64,000 bases of DNA from PNNG01 sp964577055. Its GTDB lineage: Bacteria > Bacteroidota > Bacteroidia > UBA7662. The stretch is from the NCBI GenBank assembly GCA_964577055.1, contig CAZNWC010000001.1, forward strand, positions 124,001 through 188,000, written 5' to 3'. The position numbers were made by a program, and so were the translations under genes. The notes under the pieces were generated by a model, which saw only the letters and a program-made list of their open reading frames with translations, made no database searches and was not told the DNA's origin. This document shows positions 61,293-64,000 of the stretch, in pieces (position 1 is the stretch's first letter; the number at the start of each line of letters is the position of its first letter).

Positions 61293-64000
61293 ATGCGTCT
61301 GCTTTTGATAGGACTTTGTATTTGGGTTGGGATTCAGCCCATCACTGCTGCAGAGCCTTATCTTCGTCCATACGGTCCGCGTGATGGCTTGCCCAACATA
61401 CAGGTATTTGACTTGCATGGCGGTCGGAATGACTTGCTGTATTTGGGCACATCCGACGGCCTGTATCAATTTAACGGGATCCGTTTCACCAAAATCCCTA
61501 TGGCTGCTTTGCCTACTTCGGTTTCGTACATCAGCGAATCAACCGATGGGGTGTTGTGGTGCAAAGATTTTTCGAATCGTCTTTTTTATTATCAGCTCGA
61601 CAGTCTGAGAGAGTTCAAACTGCCTTCGTCCATTAAAAAACAAGGCAATTTGGTCAATTATCATGTAGCTGACTCCATGCTATATTTAGCCAGTCGTACC
61701 GAACTCATTCGGTTGAACATGCGCAGCTTAAAACAAGAGCGATTGATTTTTTCGCCCGATGCGTACCACAACATTCTAGATTTCAAGGTTTCGGAAACAC
61801 ATTTGGCCGTGGCCATCAATGGAATGGTTCAAATATTTGCTTTGGCAGGTTTTCGCAAAATCATGGAACACCCTATGCCCCTGACGAATACCGAACTGAG
61901 CACTGCAGACGGTTTATTTTATGTGGCATACCGCGGGGTGCATCCACAACCTGCTTACGAAATCAACCCCAACAACCGGCATATCGAAACATTGGGCTAT
62001 TTGCCGCCGCGTGTGCACAGCAATTTTATCCGAATATGGCAAAATAAAATCCATTGGTGCACCAATCAAGGCGTTTTTACCTACGACCGAACAACACGTA
62101 AATTCCAATTGTCATTTTTGAAAAACAAAAGGATATCCGATTTGATGACCGATAAGCGCGGCAATCACTGGGTAAGTTCATTGGATCACAGCATTTATTT
62201 ATACCCGTATGCGAACTTAACTTATCTGTGGCCACTTGAAGCCAACAGCGACCGTATTACCTCCATTGCTTCGTTCGGAAACAATAAGTTACTTGCAGGA
62301 ACCAACCAAGGAAACATTGTGGAAATCGACCAAGATGGCCGCAAAAAGGAGCTTTTACAGAGCAAAAAGTTCGATCAAATCCAATTCATAAGTATTGACG
62401 AAGAAAAGGGCTTGGTGCATTTTACACATGGTACATATGATCTAACCCGCAATCGCTTGCTCATAGATCAATTTCTCGGCAAAAGTGGCGCATTCGATAA
62501 ACTCGGAAATGTGGCCTATGTAGCTGGAGAGTTAACATCCATCAGGGGCCCTGATTTGCTCCAGTTCCCTATTGCACAAAAATCAAAAATCGTGAAGCGT
62601 AGATGGGGTCCTGAACTCATTATTCGCAAACATCGAGCACGAAAAGTTTTCTATTCAAGCAAAAACGGCTTCTATCTCGTAGGCTTCACCGACCAATTGC
62701 GTGCTTTTTCGGTTTTGGGCGAAGCATTCGACATTCAAGACAGTATCGGTGGTCCACTTTTGGTTAACGACATCATGGAACATCCGTTGGGTAGTCTTTG
62801 GCTCGGGACTATCGACAGGGGACTGTGGCAGTTGCAAGCTGATCGTAAAGCCGTACCTCTCAACTGTAAAGACAAACTCTCGGGCGACCACATCAAAAAA
62901 ATGGTAGCCGATCCTGCTGGATTTGTTTGGGTACTAACTGAAAATGGGCTCGACTTGTACAATCCGAACACCCGTGCTTTTTCGTCGTACCAACAATTGC
63001 TTGGCCTGTCGAACCTGTTCATATTCGATATGTGTAGGATGGGTGATTGGCTGGTCATCGCCAGTGATGTTGGATTGCTTAAATTACCATTTCGTCCCGA
63101 TCTCAAGAGTAGAGCACCCAAGCTAAAAGTCACCAAAACCCTCGTCAATGGAAAACCTTGGGTTTTGGGCACAGGGCCAATACCGTACAACTTTAAGACC
63201 TTTAAAGTAGAGTATCTTCCCATTCACTTTCAAAGCGAGGGTCAAGTACAGCTGCAATATCGTCTTGAAGGTGAAGATGAGAATTGGAATACGCTTTCAG
63301 CAGCAAGTGGGCAATTAAGCATATACGGACTTCCATCTGGCACGCATATGCTTGAAATGCGGCTGCAAGCGAACAATCAAATTTCCAATGTATATCGCAT
63401 GATGCTCAATGTCAACTACCCATTTTGGTCAAAATGGTGGTTCATTGGCGCATTAACCATATTTGTAATAGGCGTAACCACGTTGCTCAGCAGGGCTTAC
63501 AATCAGCGCCGAAGCAAAAACCGGCAGCTACAGGAACAATTGGCAGCATCGCAGCTCACAGCCATGAAAGCCCAAATGAATCCCCATTTCTTGTATAATG
63601 TTCTCAATTCTATCCAGGGATTGATATATGCCAACAAAAAGGAGGAGGCAGCCGATTACTTGAGTAAGTTCTCTGAACTGATGCGTTTGACCCTCAATTT
63701 TAGTGACCGCCAGTGGCATGAAATCAGTGAGGAAATAAGCGCACTCGAACTCTATTTGCAATTGGAAGCAGGAAGATTTGGAAGCGATTTTTCATACGAA
63801 GTACGATTTGACGCAGAAACGCGTCAACAAAATCCGGAAGTACCCTCGATGCTCATTCAGCCCTATGTTGAAAATGCAATCAAGCACGGCTTACTGCACA
63901 AGCAGGGTCCAAAAAGGCTTTCTGTTGATTTTAGCCTTAATCCACAACTCAAACGAATCATTATCACAATTGAGGACAATGGCATTGGTCGCAAACAAGG
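61293..64000 (+). CDS. LytS-type sensor histidine kinase, 3' partial
   Basis: The frame stays open for 902 codons to the end of the window. A signal peptide (MRLLLIGLCIWVGIQPITA) leads to a periplasmic sensor of propeller-like repeats (about 25-620; for example GTSDGLYQFNGIRFTKI), a Y_Y_Y-type domain, one membrane helix (about 717-735) and the His_kinase domain. The phospho-acceptor is His765 in QMNPHFLYNVLNSIQ. The ATP site begins with QPYVENAIKHGL and IEDNGIGRKQ, at which the window ends. A LytTR-type response regulator normally lies next to such kinases. Confidence 0.92.
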   Translation, partial: MRLLLIGLCIWVGIQPITAAEPYLRPYGPRDGLPNIQVFDLHGGRNDLLYLGTSDGLYQFNGIRFTKIPMAALPTSVSYISESTDGVLWCKDFSNRLFYYQLDSLREFKLPSSIKKQGNLVNYHVADSMLYLASRTELIRLNMRSLKQERLIFSPDAYHNILDFKVSETHLAVAINGMVQIFALAGFRKIMEHPMPLTNTELSTADGLFYVAYRGVHPQPAYEINPNNRHIETLGYLPPRVHSNFIRIWQNKIHWCTNQGVFTYDRTTRKFQLSFLKNKRISDLMTDKRGNHWVSSLDHSIYLYPYANLTYLWPLEANSDRITSIASFGNNKLLAGTNQGNIVEIDQDGRKKELLQSKKFDQIQFISIDEEKGLVHFTHGTYDLTRNRLLIDQFLGKSGAFDKLGNVAYVAGELTSIRGPDLLQFPIAQKSKIVKRRWGPELIIRKHRARKVFYSSKNGFYLVGFTDQLRAFSVLGEAFDIQDSIGGPLLVNDIMEHPLGSLWLGTIDRGLWQLQADRKAVPLNCKDKLSGDHIKKMVADPAGFVWVLTENGLDLYNPNTRAFSSYQQLLGLSNLFIFDMCRMGDWLVIASDVGLLKLPFRPDLKSRAPKLKVTKTLVNGKPWVLGTGPIPYNFKTFKVEYLPIHFQSEGQVQLQYRLEGEDENWNTLSAASGQLSIYGLPSGTHMLEMRLQANNQISNVYRMMLNVNYPFWSKWWFIGALTIFVIGVTTLLSRAYNQRRSKNRQLQEQLAASQLTAMKAQMNPHFLYNVLNSIQGLIYANKKEEAADYLSKFSELMRLTLNFSDRQWHEISEEISALELYLQLEAGRFGSDFSYEVRFDAETRQQNPEVPSMLIQPYVENAIKHGLLHKQGPKRLSVDFSLNPQLKRIIITIEDNGIGRKQ

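Noticed and set aside
1..64000. CRISPR arrays, tRNA or rRNA genes, insertion sequences
   Set aside because: No regularly spaced repeats, no cloverleaf with a GTTCRA loop in the gaps and no transposase motif could be found by eye.

Overview
The window reads as chromosomal DNA of a member of the Bacteroidota. Several genes are preceded by the phylum's -7 element TAnnTTTG, and Shine-Dalgarno sequences are almost absent. Typical Bacteroidota families are present: a TonB receptor with a carboxypeptidase-like N-domain, DUF6132, DUF3667, TIGR02757, a 'ligase-associated' exonuclease/ligase pair and an Arabinose_bd-type AraC regulator. The genus cannot be told from the sequence. Most of the window is dense housekeeping DNA, with many ATGA or TGATG stop/start overlaps.

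Layout. 1-2.3 kb: 3' part of dnaX, then a small AP2 protein with a degenerate HNH domain. 2.5-6.6 kb (minus): TonB receptor, deoxynucleoside kinase, folK. 6.6-14 kb (plus): sppA, a GT9 transferase, a DNA-repair exonuclease/ligase pair, an SDR enzyme and pdhB. 14-18.2 kb (minus): four-helix-bundle protein, AraC regulator, a poorly coding 0.8-kb gap and a ClC transporter with CBS domains. 18.2-25.6 kb (plus): RluA-family synthase, an unexplained 0.7-kb gap, gyrB, a LolD-type ATPase, recQ and a glycosyltransferase. 25.5-27.1 kb (minus): GT2 and an FtsE-like ATPase. 27.2-31.8 kb (plus): TPR/OmpA-like lipoprotein, NlpC/P60 hydrolase, NAD(P)HX repair enzyme and a small repeat-bearing lipoprotein. 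31.9-38 kb: 3-hydroxyacyl-CoA dehydrogenase facing a TetR - ABC exporter - HlyD - TolC operon. 38-42.1 kb: a lipoprotein, SDR, VOC protein, acyltransferase and a TonB-domain gene cut by a stop codon. 42.3-44.1 kb: Crp/Fnr regulator, rhodanese, thioredoxin and a DUF6132-rhodanese fusion. 44.2-53.9 kb: pseudouridine synthase, porin, YceI, isoaspartyl peptidase, HTH-Fic protein, cyanophycinase, alanine dehydrogenase, tsaE, hemE and a lipoprotein. 54-59.2 kb: histidine operon. 59.2-64 kb: DUF3667 and TIGR02757 proteins, a Kazal lipoprotein and a LytS-type sensor kinase that runs off the end.

Three things stand out. First, the histidine operon begins with an attenuator whose 25-residue leader peptide has five histidines, yet the genes behind it are decaying. 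hisG has a start frameshift and two internal stops. hisD and hisB are joined by a deletion that also removes hisC. hisB is frameshifted and hisA has an internal stop. hisH, hisF and hisIE are intact. Second, the ABC exporter of the TetR-HlyD-TolC operon has a nucleotide-binding domain that lacks most catalytic motifs, so it may be a type I-like export system that does not use ATP in the usual way. Third, an HTH-Fic gene with its own promoter and operator sits between two genes for degrading beta-aspartyl peptides.

All assignments come from reading motifs by eye. No database search was possible.
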